Shown here piece by piece: positions 34,911 to 43,961 of a stretch of 64,000 bases of DNA. The notes beneath the pieces are model-generated. The model had not been told where the DNA came from. It saw only the letters and a program-made list of their open reading frames with translations, and did not search any database. Each line of letters starts with the position of its first letter. The first letter of the stretch is position 1. The translations under genes and the position numbers were made by a program. The DNA lies in NCBI RefSeq assembly GCF_022354825.1, contig NZ_CP031168.1:5333501-5397500 (forward strand), given 5' to 3'. This DNA comes from Paenibacillus sp. H1-7. Lineage in GTDB: Bacteria > Bacillota > Bacilli > Paenibacillales > NBRC-103111.

Positions 34911-37073
34911 CTAATGGCTTAAGTCGCTCAATAGCAGTTCTGTCCGGCAAAGCGAGTCGCTGCTAAACTTCAATTCGCCGTTTACATACAGCCGGTAGCC
35001 CTCCTCGCCCATATTCGTATGCATGGACTGCGCACTTGTCCCCGGCTTCCGGTAAGTAAGGCGCAGGTTCAGTCCCGCTGCCTTAATTCGGTCCAGAGTA
35101 AAGTAATCCAGGCCGATATCGAGCGGATCAAGTAGGATCCGATCCGCTTCAACGGACAATCCCGCAATATGAGTAATTAACAGATCAATGTAGTAGGAAT
35201 GGTTATATTCCTGTTCGTCGCTCAGCGGTTCCCCGGTTTCGCTGTTGTAATGCTCTACGAGACCCGGTTGGTTGAGGTCCCTCTGCATAAAATGAAGGAA
35301 CGAGTATTCGCGGAAATAATGAGCGAATGCCTCATCGAATTCATGGTTTCTCCGCTTGCTTTCTTTGGCGAGAGCATCAAGTGCAATCGAATTCGTATAA
35401 GGCCATGTAGGACCGTCCCAGACGCAGCCGTTACGACCTTTGACGAAATGGCCCATCCATCCTCCGTCCTTTGAATACGCAGGACAATCGGCTGAAACCG
35501 ACGGGAACGGGCAGTTCGTGTGAAACTCCTGATCGTTAAACAGATGCTCGATCATCCCGTTGAACCGCTCGTCGATCATTTCCGCCCAGCCCGGATAGAT
35601 CCCGACAATATTTTTGACCAGCGCCTTCTCGTCGGTCTGATAATGCAGGTCGTAGAAATAAGCTGTTTCGTCATCCCACATTTTCGCAATAATATCCCGC
35701 TTGATCTCGTCAGCCAGCTTATAATAGCCTTCCGAATCCGTATCCCCGCACAGCTCGCACAGCTTGGCTACACCCAGAGCGTTCAAGTAATGGTATACGG
35801 CGCGGTCCACCCGTTTCAAATGAGTATAGGTCGACATATCCTTCGGATTTTTCGGATAGTTATGGAAGTACCAATAGCTTGGCTGATATTCCTTTCCGGT
35901 CCTTGTGTGCTTATGCTCAATCATCAATTGATCGTTCTCGTTACCATGAACGTGCTTCCACGACGAGATTTGCTGCTTCAACGCCGGCAGCAGCTCCGTG
36001 ATTACATCCCGATTTTGATGCACTAAATACAGCTTATAGGCGGCCCAGCAGGAAAAGTTGGCGAAGGAGTGCATGACGGTGTCCACCGTCAAGCAGCAAA
36101 ACATGCCGGTCTCATCGGCTCCTTGCTTCATATTCTGCAAAGCGCCTTCGCAATAAACCGGATCGTGATACCACCTGGCATCCATCAAATGCAGCGGCAC
36201 GGACAGGTTGATCAGCTTGCTGAACTCCCAGCCTCCTTTGTCGAACGGCCTCTTGCTTTTCTTATGAGACCTTCCCTCGTAAAATAACGGATAAGTCAAA
36301 TGCCCATACCGCGGATCGGCCAAATTGTGTCGCAGCAGAAACCAGCGGTACTTCCACGTTTTGTCCAACAACGCGTCGCTGCTCTCAAAGGTTGGCGCCT
36401 TGTCGAACCAGGCTTGATATTCACTTCTGTACGCTGCCACGATGTCATCGGCCGTCTTTGCCGACTTTGCGTACCCGGCGGCCCGTCGTTTCAACCTATC
36501 CGGATCGTCCTGTCCCTCTATGCCTAATGCAGCACAGATGACAAGCTCCTTCGACTCACCGGGCTTCAGCCGCAGCTCATCCAGTAACGCAGGATCGCTA
36601 ACCGCGATGATACCTGTCAAATCGAAGCTGTAATGCTCAATAGGAAACCCGCCCTGCAGCAGCTCCCCGTCCCTTACCGTAAAGGAGCTGCCATATGTCT
36701 CCAGCTTCAAGACAAGGTCTTCTCCGCTTAAGTTCGTCCAAGTTTGACACGATACGGCACAGTCGTCCCATGTAATGAATTTCCTCTCGGTTAACGATAA
36801 CCGGCTTCCAACATACTCCATCGCCAAATGGCTCGGAAACCATTCGGTTCGGCAAGGCTCGAAGCTTTTTACCCGATTCGTTACCACCGAATAGAGCAAT
36901 GGAATATTGACCTTATGTATAAAGTCGAACCTGCCGGAAAATCCCGGCCTCGGCTCGACATAATCGGCCCACAGCCGCGCTCCGGTGGAACCAAGCAATA
37001 AGGCTCCCGGGAGCGTGCGAAGCGCTTTGTTACCCGCCCGTAAATCTTCGTCCCATAAGCTTTCCGTCGGCAT
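34911..37073 (-). CDS. MGH1/GH63-like (alpha/alpha)6-barrel glycoside hydrolase
   Basis: A 720-residue protein; the start at 37073 has AAGGAGGGG upstream (the longer reading from 37112 does not). A beta-sandwich of ~240 residues precedes a barrel of the mannosylglycerate hydrolase-like/GH63/GH37 type: KYRWFLLRHNL, PLFYEGRSHKKSK, D-K-G-G-W-E-F-S, CLTVDTVMHSFANFS, and the hallmark NGCVWDGPTWPYTNSIALDAL near residue 590. In GH63 relatives an Asp in a W-D-G-P-T-W-P-like region and an upstream Asp are catalytic. No signal peptide. It lies between the sialidase-like gene and the esterase. The substrate is unknown. Confidence 0.78.
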   Translation of the reverse strand: MPTESLWDEDLRAGNKALRTLPGALLLGSTGARLWADYVEPRPGFSGRFDFIHKVNIPLLYSVVTNRVKSFEPCRTEWFPSHLAMEYVGSRLSLTERKFITWDDCAVSCQTWTNLSGEDLVLKLETYGSSFTVRDGELLQGGFPIEHYSFDLTGIIAVSDPALLDELRLKPGESKELVICAALGIEGQDDPDRLKRRAAGYAKSAKTADDIVAAYRSEYQAWFDKAPTFESSDALLDKTWKYRWFLLRHNLADPRYGHLTYPLFYEGRSHKKSKRPFDKGGWEFSKLINLSVPLHLMDARWYHDPVYCEGALQNMKQGADETGMFCCLTVDTVMHSFANFSCWAAYKLYLVHQNRDVITELLPALKQQISSWKHVHGNENDQLMIEHKHTRTGKEYQPSYWYFHNYPKNPKDMSTYTHLKRVDRAVYHYLNALGVAKLCELCGDTDSEGYYKLADEIKRDIIAKMWDDETAYFYDLHYQTDEKALVKNIVGIYPGWAEMIDERFNGMIEHLFNDQEFHTNCPFPSVSADCPAYSKDGGWMGHFVKGRNGCVWDGPTWPYTNSIALDALAKESKRRNHEFDEAFAHYFREYSFLHFMQRDLNQPGLVEHYNSETGEPLSDEQEYNHSYYIDLLITHIAGLSVEADRILLDPLDIGLDYFTLDRIKAAGLNLRLTYRKPGTSAQSMHTNMGEEGYRLYVNGELKFSSDSLCRTELLLSDLSH

Positions 37074-37191
37074 GGAACCCCTCCTTGTGCTTCTGCCATT
37101 ACCATGACTCAACTGCTGCTAAGTATTAATATAGTAGACTCCCGTGACAGGAGAGTGGTGTTTATGTGCTCAATGTATAGGGCAATCAGAC

Positions 37192-38169
37192 TTATTCCGC
37201 AATGGTAATACGGCAAAAAGCGATACGTTCCCTCTTCCACGTATAAGTTATTAACAAATCATTCCCATTGGCTATAGCCGCGGGATAGGAATACTGCCCT
37301 TCGCCTTCATCGATTAGAAGCTCGTGCTCCCATGTTTGCCCGTTATCAACGGACAACCGGACGACAAGCGGTGTTCTCGGCCCTTTCGTCTTCCCCTCTT
37401 CCGGACGGACGGGATTATACACCAAAGCCAGCGTGCCAGTGTCCGTCTTCACCAGATCAATGCCGCTGTTATTGTTCGGCAACCCGGTTCGATAGGCCGC
37501 ACACCACGTCTTGCCCCCATCCTCCGAATCGCTCCGGTAAATGGCCCCTTCCGTGCTGCGCATGAGCATGTGTACGTTTCCCGGCTCCGATTCCCATAGA
37601 GTCGGTTGAATGACGCCTTTGCCCAATAAGCCGCTGTGATCGAGTGGAACCGTTTCGCTTCGGACCCAGGTTTCTCCCCCGTCGGCGGAGAGATCGACGA
37701 AGCAATCCCATGCGGGCTCCAATGACGCAGGGGCCGCAAGAGTACCTTTTTGCAGCACAATCGGCTTGTTTTTGACCGGGCCTCTTCCCCCTACATCTCC
37801 CTCCACCAAGGGAACGGGATCACTCCAAGTCATGCCGTTGTCCGTTGAACGAATGACCATCGTCACCCATTCGGAGATGCTTGCGCCGACTTTATAATAG
37901 AGGAAGAGCACGCCGTCATCCCTGAGGAAAAGCACCGGGTTCCACAGCGGGATATCCTCCTCGTCGGCTGCTTTTACAGGATAAGTCCAGCTTCCGTTCC
38001 GTCTGTGAGATGTCCAAATAGCGACATCCCCTGCTTTCTCCCGGGTCCCTCCGAACCAGGCGGCAATAATATCACCGTTAGGCAGCAGCTCTAATGTTGA
38101 AGCATGGCAGCTTAAAAAAGGCCGGTCATCCTCGAAAATATATTCCTTTGTATGACTTACGTAGTTCAA
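37192..38169 (-). CDS. Sialidase-superfamily (BNR/Asp-box) exo-hydrolase
   Basis: A 325-residue six-bladed propeller with a TTG start behind AGGGGGGA. Four Asp-boxes are visible: STDNGMTW, SADGGETW, SEDGGKTW and SVDNGQTW. The opening CHASTLELLPNGDIIAAWFGGTREKAGDVAIWTS is typical of the BNR_2 family. Sialidases of GH33 split alpha-ketosides of ulosonic acids. In pectin loci of Bacteroides a GH33-type enzyme removes the ulosonic acid DHA from RG-II, so a KDO or DHA hydrolase is plausible here (inference). No signal peptide. A paralogue is at 42767-43843. Confidence 0.85.
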   Translation of the reverse strand: MNYVSHTKEYIFEDDRPFLSCHASTLELLPNGDIIAAWFGGTREKAGDVAIWTSHRRNGSWTYPVKAADEEDIPLWNPVLFLRDDGVLFLYYKVGASISEWVTMVIRSTDNGMTWSDPVPLVEGDVGGRGPVKNKPIVLQKGTLAAPASLEPAWDCFVDLSADGGETWVRSETVPLDHSGLLGKGVIQPTLWESEPGNVHMLMRSTEGAIYRSDSEDGGKTWCAAYRTGLPNNNSGIDLVKTDTGTLALVYNPVRPEEGKTKGPRTPLVVRLSVDNGQTWEHELLIDEGEGQYSYPAAIANGNDLLITYTWKRERIAFCRITIAE

Positions 38170-38205
38170 AGCTGAGTCCCCCCTGTTTCGTCTCGATTTA
38201 CATCC

Positions 38206-39288
38206 TTATACATGAATACTTCGCCGGTTCAGAACATCCGCTACTTTCACAACCTGACCCGTTCTCATAGATTGTTCCATTGCTTCCATTACTGCGAGTG
38301 TACGTATTCCTTCCTGTAAATCCGGCTTAGGAGTATGGCCGGCATTCAACCTATCGGCAAAATCCTCAATATAGTTCTGGTATTCACCGGCATGATGGCT
38401 TTCGCCCTCAAAGCGGAAATAATAGCCGTGCTTTTCCTCGTACGTATGCAGCTTGGCTGTCTTGGCGACGGGTTCGAAATTCGTGTAGTAGGTGAGCTTG
38501 GGATATCCGGCTCTGCTGATCCCCTTCGTTCCTGTCAAGGTGCAGCTGATTTGTTGTTGAACTGCCGTCCCCAAAGTAGGCGCTGCATAGACACCGCTAA
38601 CGTTGACGCATTTGCCTTCCTTGCTTTTCAATATAAACTTCAACGTATCCGGAGCCGACAACCGGTACTCCTTCGTATTAGGGCTTACTACCCCTACACC
38701 GTACACTTCCTCGATATTGGGCATATACCATACCGCCAGATCGACCGCATGGATCATAAAATTGTACAGCCACGAGAACCCTTGCTGATGGCTCCAGCCT
38801 TTCTTGAGAAACCAACGGGAATCGCTGATATAGTGCGTATCTACCGTCAACAGCTCTCCGTGCAGCCCTTCGTCGAAATCCTTTCGCTGCATCATCAATG
38901 GCTCGAAGTAGCGTGAGCTCTGTCCCACGAACACGCTTTTTCCCGCTTTGCGTTGAGCTTCCAGCAGCTCGTTGGCCTGGTCAAGGGAAACCATCAGCGG
39001 TTTGGTGCAAATAACATGCTTGCCCGCTTCCAGCGCTTGTTTAATATGCTTGGCATGAAGCTGATCCGGTGTATAAATGCCTATGACATCTATGGAAGGA
39101 TCCGTAAGCAGATCTTCAAATTTCAAGGTATACCGGTGAAAATCGAACTCGGTGCACCTTTGTTTGCACAGCTCTTCGTTCAGGTCGCAAATATTTCCCA
39201 AAACCCATTTCTCGCTCTGCAGGGCAGCCGAAATAATGCTTCGGCCTTCTCCCAGCCCCAACACACCCAGCGTCCAAACTTTGCTCAT
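38206..39288 (-). CDS. Gfo/Idh/MocA family oxidoreductase (second copy)
   Basis: A 360-residue protein starting at 39288 behind AAGAGGTTGAG. The Rossmann start is L-G-V-L-G-L-G-E-G-R-S-I, the catalytic motif is HVICTKPLMVS, and the family C-terminal domain holds F-M-I-H-A-V-D-L-A-V-W-Y. It is not close to the other family member at 26361 (no Cys insert, shorter). It follows the DUF5060 hydrolase across a terminator and precedes the sialidase-like gene. Likely an oxidoreductase for a released sugar; which sugar is unknown. Confidence 0.88.
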   Translation of the reverse strand: MSKVWTLGVLGLGEGRSIISAALQSEKWVLGNICDLNEELCKQRCTEFDFHRYTLKFEDLLTDPSIDVIGIYTPDQLHAKHIKQALEAGKHVICTKPLMVSLDQANELLEAQRKAGKSVFVGQSSRYFEPLMMQRKDFDEGLHGELLTVDTHYISDSRWFLKKGWSHQQGFSWLYNFMIHAVDLAVWYMPNIEEVYGVGVVSPNTKEYRLSAPDTLKFILKSKEGKCVNVSGVYAAPTLGTAVQQQISCTLTGTKGISRAGYPKLTYYTNFEPVAKTAKLHTYEEKHGYYFRFEGESHHAGEYQNYIEDFADRLNAGHTPKPDLQEGIRTLAVMEAMEQSMRTGQVVKVADVLNRRSIHV

Positions 39289-39315
39289 ACGCTCAACCTC
39301 TTTTCCGCCATGATT

Positions 39316-39348
39316 TAATGAAAAGCAGACCGCCATTGGCGTCTGCTT
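39316..39348 (-). terminator. Intrinsic terminator after the DUF5060 gene
   Basis: On the minus strand AAGCAGAC-gccaatggcg-GTCTGCTT is followed by TTCATTAAAT. It lies 30-60 bases after the hydrolase stop and would partly or fully separate it from the oxidoreductase gene. Confidence 0.55.
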
Positions 39349-39375
39349 GTGGTTGCGGCTTCTCACGCGAACTCG

Positions 39376-40848
39376 CTATAGAGCTCGTGCTCTGATTGCA
39401 ATATACGGCTTTCCAGGCAAGTCGACGCGGACAGGACCGGAATGCTCGCCGTCCAGCGTATGAATTGTCATATTCCACGTATCGACGATATCGATTTGGA
39501 AACGGCGTTCTTCCGGAAGCGGCAGCTGCCGGTAGGCAGGTCGGTGGATACCGAAATATTGCAAATAATATTGTCCTTCCACCCCGATCGTCGGAGCATC
39601 TCGAAAGCTGTCCAGCGGTTCCGTGCTATCCGGAGCTTCATCCAGAATGTCGCGCAAAAATGCGATTCGTTCCGGGCTGTCGCCGTACAATCGGCCGCCC
39701 TTGGACCACCAGACGATGTCTTCCGGATGAACGAACGTCTCGCCGTGACCGACGTAGCCGCCCCGGGCAAAGCCATCCCAGAATCGGGCTGTCATTTCCT
39801 CGCCTGTAATATTACCCCATCTTTGCGGCAGATTGCCTTCATAGCAGCACTCGTCCACTACGACCGGCTTCCGGTAACGTTTACGCCAAGCGTTGGTTGG
39901 GGACAGCTCCCAATATTGCATACTGACATGCGTCACCCACGTCTTGGAATGATCGTACAGCACCAGAGTGTCCGGATCGTACATTTTGGTTCCGTTATGT
40001 ATGGATCGCAGATGCTGGTAAGGATCGCTTTCCACTACGATGCGGAAGAAACGATCCCAATCGTCCATTGTTTTGGCAGCCATAAAATCAAACTCGTTGG
40101 CGAGCGACCACCAAACGTTCCGGTAGGCCGACAGCCTTGCAATGACATACCTCAAATAAAACTCGTCCGTCTCCGCATCCATCCGGTCGAAGCCCCAATG
40201 GCCTTTGTCGTACGGGTGGAACAAGATTAAATCCGCTTCTATGCCAAGCTGTTGAAGCTCCATGATTCTTCTTTCCAGTCTTGCGAAATAGTCCGGATTG
40301 AATCGGGTCCAATCAAAGCCCTCTTCTCTGGAGCCGGCAAAAGGAAAGCAATCCGGTTCGTTCATATTGAAGCTGTAGCGCTTGGGAAACACGCACATGC
40401 GAATCTTGTTGAACGGAGAGCTGCCGAGCGTTTGCAGCGTCTCTAGCTGCAAAGCCTCCTCCTGGTGAGTCCACGCATAACAAGTGGTACCGAACGGCCT
40501 GTACGCCTTGCCATCTTCGTATGCGAAGCGTACCGCATCCCGCACCCTTACCGGACCGTGGTTTCCTGCGGAAGGCGGAATGCACACGAAGCTCCCGGCT
40601 GACCCGTCAAGTCTTGCATCACGGCTGCTGATCGAATAGGACCATTCGCCCACCGAGTCCGGCATAAAACGAACCTTATACACACCGTTTCCGTCATAAA
40701 AGCCGTCGACCTTTATCGTACGGTGCTTATATTGAAATTGAGCCTCCAGCGAAATCTCCTTATACGGATTCCCTTCACTGCCGCCTTCCAATGTCAGCTC
40801 AAATACGCCCCAACGCTCGACTTCATTGCTGTGAATCACGTTGCTCAT
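39376..40848 (-). CDS. DUF5060/DUF4038 glycoside hydrolase (apiosidase-like, active-site intact)
   Basis: A 490-residue protein. Residues 1-95 are the DUF5060 immunoglobulin-like domain (ERWGVFELTLEG, VDGFYDGNGVYKVRFMPDSVGEWSYS). A TIM barrel of the DUF4038/clan GH-A type follows: GTTCYAWTHQ, PFNKIRM, DLILFHPYDKGHWGF. The acid/base Glu252 is in WWSLANEFDF (the clan NE pair) and the predicted nucleophile Glu333 is in PVVVDECCYEG. DUF4038 includes the GH140 apiosidases that act on RG-II side chains. It has no signal peptide. Paralogues are at 54642 and 56060; the last has lost both Glu residues. Confidence 0.85.
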   Translation of the reverse strand: MSNVIHSNEVERWGVFELTLEGGSEGNPYKEISLEAQFQYKHRTIKVDGFYDGNGVYKVRFMPDSVGEWSYSISSRDARLDGSAGSFVCIPPSAGNHGPVRVRDAVRFAYEDGKAYRPFGTTCYAWTHQEEALQLETLQTLGSSPFNKIRMCVFPKRYSFNMNEPDCFPFAGSREEGFDWTRFNPDYFARLERRIMELQQLGIEADLILFHPYDKGHWGFDRMDAETDEFYLRYVIARLSAYRNVWWSLANEFDFMAAKTMDDWDRFFRIVVESDPYQHLRSIHNGTKMYDPDTLVLYDHSKTWVTHVSMQYWELSPTNAWRKRYRKPVVVDECCYEGNLPQRWGNITGEEMTARFWDGFARGGYVGHGETFVHPEDIVWWSKGGRLYGDSPERIAFLRDILDEAPDSTEPLDSFRDAPTIGVEGQYYLQYFGIHRPAYRQLPLPEERRFQIDIVDTWNMTIHTLDGEHSGPVRVDLPGKPYIAIRARAL

Positions 40849-40872
40849 GCTTATCTCTCCTTTGGTATTAAA

Positions 40873-42762
40873 TTACTTCCAGACCGACCAGTCCTGCATG
40901 TGACGCAGCGTCTCAAGCCGAAATGCCGTTGGCCAAGCGACAAGCCATTCCGACACATCATAAGGCACACCCCAGCGGGTATGGTAAAAGCCTTCATCCT
41001 GGCTGCCGGCCGGACGAAGCTTCCCTAATACTTCCAAAGTACCGTCGGAAACTCCGATGGTTCCATTCACCCAAGCCGCTTTCGCGCGTTCAGTCCAAGC
41101 GGAATTTCCGGTTATTTCCCCGAGCTTCAGCCATTCGAGAACATAGTCGAGTGCGTAAGGGTCCATATGGTGATGCTGCGTTGAAACCGATGTGCCGCCG
41201 AACGTATCGTAAGCAAGCGCGTGGAGCGCACTGCGTTCCGGATACTGCACGGTATGGTGCCACTGCCAAGTAGCCAAATACCATGAAGCATGCTCCGCCC
41301 ACTGCAGGTATTGATCGTTGTGCGTTGTTTCGTATAATGCTAACCCGGCTTTCAGAAGAGGAATCGCCGACTCTTTGTCAATGCAGTAAGTATCTAAAGC
41401 GCCGGCTGTCGTAAACCCTTCGTTAAGCAAATCCTGGATGTAATATGTGTAGCCTTTCTCAGCCGCCTCCAAATACTTCTTGTCGCGCGTCCGCCGGTAT
41501 GCCTCAATCAGCGGCGGGATCAGTGAGCTGCCGATCGTTCCTTCAGGATCTACCGAAGCTCCCTGGTTACTCCACGCTTTACCTATTCTTCCTTCCGAGG
41601 TCTGGCAGCTAACGGCAAAATTGCAAATGCCCAAGGCGATCTCTTGGTATTCCGGCCTTGTCAGTCCGCACCGCTCGGCCAATTCGCAGGCTTCGAAGAA
41701 ATTCATCGCAGCAGCTCCCAAATGGCAGGCGTCCTGTATTTCCCGGGCATCGGGCGCGCAGCTCAGCAAATAATCGAAATGGCAGCGAATCAGCCCGTTA
41801 TCCAGACGCGCATATCGTGCCCAAGTATCTAAGGCGGCGATCCCTTTATCTAGCGAGCTGCTGTTGTTGTTTAACAAATAGTCGTACAAGAGCGAATTGG
41901 CCAGGGAAATATTTTGGCCTGTCCAGCCGATTTTATATCTCGATGTTTTCCGCTGCGCCCACTTCTCTCCGTTCCATTTTAAGCCTATGGAAAAGCCCTT
42001 GAAGATTCCGTCCTCAGCCCATAAGCTTTCCTTCGCGTAACGGACACCGAGCCCCCAAATGGTTTCCGGCGTGTGCCAAGCCTTTTGATCATGGAAGTTC
42101 AGCTTCCATGCGGTCCCCAGCATTTTGCTCCAGGAAGGTTGGGATTGGGAGGTTTTGGGCACAATAACTAAATAAGCGGTGAGCAGGTACTCCTTTTCCG
42201 GTTCGGCGATCCATTGTTCTTCATAATCGTCACCATACTTATCGCGGCTTGCATAAGTTGCCGGCGTTTCCCGAAGCGGCCAGATCAGCTGATGGACGGC
42301 AGACGTCTCCTTAGGTACAAGAGAGCAGGAAAATCCGATTTCACTTTGCTGCCCGAACAGTGCCACCGTCCATTCGGTACCTTCCGAGTAGGTAGCCCCT
42401 GCAACGGCCGCCCGATGGGATGCGAAGGTCCACGCTTTGCCTTCCTTTTGAAACCCCTTCGGCTCCAGCCCCTTGCCCCATTCATTTCCGTTATAAGTGA
42501 CTGCCGGAATCATGGCATAAGCAGTCGGATAAGAGGTCTGAAATCCCATCATCAGCTGTTCGATCCGGACCGGTTCCCCTTGCGGGATCTTAATATAGCG
42601 CTTCCATTCAAATATGCCTGATTCGAGCTCCGTTATTTCATCGGAATACGGAATTCCGGACGGAATCTCCGACAGGAGCGACCCGATAGTTTCATCGCCA
42701 TAATGTAGAAAATGATCATTCCATCGATATTTCGAACCCGGTATCGTTCTGACTGTAGTCAT
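40873..42762 (-). CDS. Six-hairpin glycosidase-fold protein, family not recognised
   Basis: A 629-residue protein; the start at 42762 is taken because the longer reading overlaps the previous gene. The first ~260 residues are beta-rich; the rest has repeated helix-hairpin signs of an (alpha/alpha)6 barrel: LGAAAMNFFEACELAERCG, AWSNQGASVDPEGTIGSSLIPPLIEAYRRT, AGALDTYCIDKESAIPLLKAGLALYE, QHHHMDPYALDYVLEW. D-P-E-G-T and H-H-H-M-D-P may mark the catalytic face. It starts four bases after the sialidase-like stop, so the two are coupled. No close named family comes to mind; it is a candidate for a new glycosidase group. Confidence 0.65.
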   Translation of the reverse strand: MTTVRTIPGSKYRWNDHFLHYGDETIGSLLSEIPSGIPYSDEITELESGIFEWKRYIKIPQGEPVRIEQLMMGFQTSYPTAYAMIPAVTYNGNEWGKGLEPKGFQKEGKAWTFASHRAAVAGATYSEGTEWTVALFGQQSEIGFSCSLVPKETSAVHQLIWPLRETPATYASRDKYGDDYEEQWIAEPEKEYLLTAYLVIVPKTSQSQPSWSKMLGTAWKLNFHDQKAWHTPETIWGLGVRYAKESLWAEDGIFKGFSIGLKWNGEKWAQRKTSRYKIGWTGQNISLANSLLYDYLLNNNSSSLDKGIAALDTWARYARLDNGLIRCHFDYLLSCAPDAREIQDACHLGAAAMNFFEACELAERCGLTRPEYQEIALGICNFAVSCQTSEGRIGKAWSNQGASVDPEGTIGSSLIPPLIEAYRRTRDKKYLEAAEKGYTYYIQDLLNEGFTTAGALDTYCIDKESAIPLLKAGLALYETTHNDQYLQWAEHASWYLATWQWHHTVQYPERSALHALAYDTFGGTSVSTQHHHMDPYALDYVLEWLKLGEITGNSAWTERAKAAWVNGTIGVSDGTLEVLGKLRPAGSQDEGFYHTRWGVPYDVSEWLVAWPTAFRLETLRHMQDWSVWK

Positions 42763-42766
42763 GCTG

Positions 42767-43843
42767 CTATTCCCCGCGCCCATCTTGCTTCACCCACTCT
42801 TCGGTTAGACGAACATACTTGATGGCTTTGCGCAAATAGGAATAAGCGATATGGATAGACCCGTCGCGAGCAGCCATGATCGAAGGATAAGAATAGCCGA
42901 TCGGATGTACCCGATGCTCCTCATCGGCCGTTTGCACGTTCTTGAAATACGGCCATGTATTCCCGCCATCCTCCGAAACCGCCACCGTTAGCGGCGTTCT
43001 AAGCGCTTTCTTGCGAAACTCCCCGTTTCTCTCGATCCATCGGAATTGATCTCGCTCCATTGTCGAATCGTTAAATACGAGCGCAAGATGACCGTTATTC
43101 AGCTTGCATAATTGAATGGAGGAATTGTTATTAGGCAGGACGGTCTTCTCCGGAGCCGACCAGCTCCTTCCATGATCCTCGGAAATGCTCGTATAAATGC
43201 GGTCCGCATGACGGCTTCGGAATACGGCGAAGAGGGAGCCGTCCTTCCGCTCGACCACACTCATCTGCACCCGGTGCAAACTTCCGCTTACTTCGAATTC
43301 CTGCCAGCTGCGGCCTTCATCGGATGAAATGAGGACGACGCTGTAGTGCCCGCCGGTTTTGCAATAATATGCCGGAAGCAGCCAATCGCCGTTGCTTAGT
43401 ACCACAATCGGCTGTCTTAGGAAGAGGCCGGGACCGTCGAACAAAACGACCGGGTCGCTCCAAGTATGGCCGCGATCCTCCGACTGGCGCAAAATCACCT
43501 TGGCGCTTTTTTGATCGTGCGGCTCATTGGATGTATGCAGCAGCCATACCTTTTTATCCGGTGCTTGAAACAAAACCGGGTTTTGCTCCGAATGCTCGGA
43601 GTCGGCGGACAGATCTACCGGTGTGCTCCATTGCTTGCTCCCTTCCGGAAGTCGGGAGACGACGATGTTCGTGTCCGGATTCCCTTCCCCGCTGCCTGAG
43701 AACCAGACGCACAGCAAGTCGCCGTTGTCCAGCTCGAGCAGGTTGGCGCAATGGCTGTCCGGTTCGTATAGAATAGGCAGCAGCGCTTCCTCAAGCTGAG
43801 GGTCTTTTGCAGATACAGACAATAAACCGTTAAACCTTTCCAT
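42767..43843 (-). CDS. Sialidase-superfamily (BNR/Asp-box) exo-hydrolase (second copy)
   Basis: A 358-residue paralogue of the gene at 37192, started at ATG 43843 behind AGGTGA (the reading from GTG 43852 is less likely). Asp-boxes: SEDRGHTW, SSDEGRSW, SEDHGRSW and SEDGGNTW. The opening is diverged: CANLLELDNGDLLCVWFSGSGEGNPDTNIVVS, with S-G-S-G-E-G-N-P-D in place of G-G-T-R-E. Two different sialidase-like enzymes would fit the two kinds of ulosonic acid (KDO and DHA) in RG-II, but this is inference. A short match to the GntR-type palindrome lies about 90 bases before it. Confidence 0.82.
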   Translation of the reverse strand: MERFNGLLSVSAKDPQLEEALLPILYEPDSHCANLLELDNGDLLCVWFSGSGEGNPDTNIVVSRLPEGSKQWSTPVDLSADSEHSEQNPVLFQAPDKKVWLLHTSNEPHDQKSAKVILRQSEDRGHTWSDPVVLFDGPGLFLRQPIVVLSNGDWLLPAYYCKTGGHYSVVLISSDEGRSWQEFEVSGSLHRVQMSVVERKDGSLFAVFRSRHADRIYTSISEDHGRSWSAPEKTVLPNNNSSIQLCKLNNGHLALVFNDSTMERDQFRWIERNGEFRKKALRTPLTVAVSEDGGNTWPYFKNVQTADEEHRVHPIGYSYPSIMAARDGSIHIAYSYLRKAIKYVRLTEEWVKQDGRGE

Positions 43844-43931
43844 AGGTGTCACCTGTCCTTTACGAGTTTATAAATATGGGCGATCGTTCGTATTTATTTT
43901 GCAAAAATGCTCCTATGTACCGAGACCGTTA

Positions 43932-43945
43932 AATGTTGTATATAT
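43932..43945. promoter_or_regulatory. Half-site resembling the upstream GntR-type palindrome
   Basis: AATGTTGTATATAT shares ATGTTGTATA with the palindrome at 45669-45690. It lies between the GntR stop and the sialidase-like gene on the minus strand, so the same regulator could also control that unit. Only one arm is conserved. Confidence 0.3.
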
Positions 43946-43961
43946 GGGGAGTGAAAAAAAG

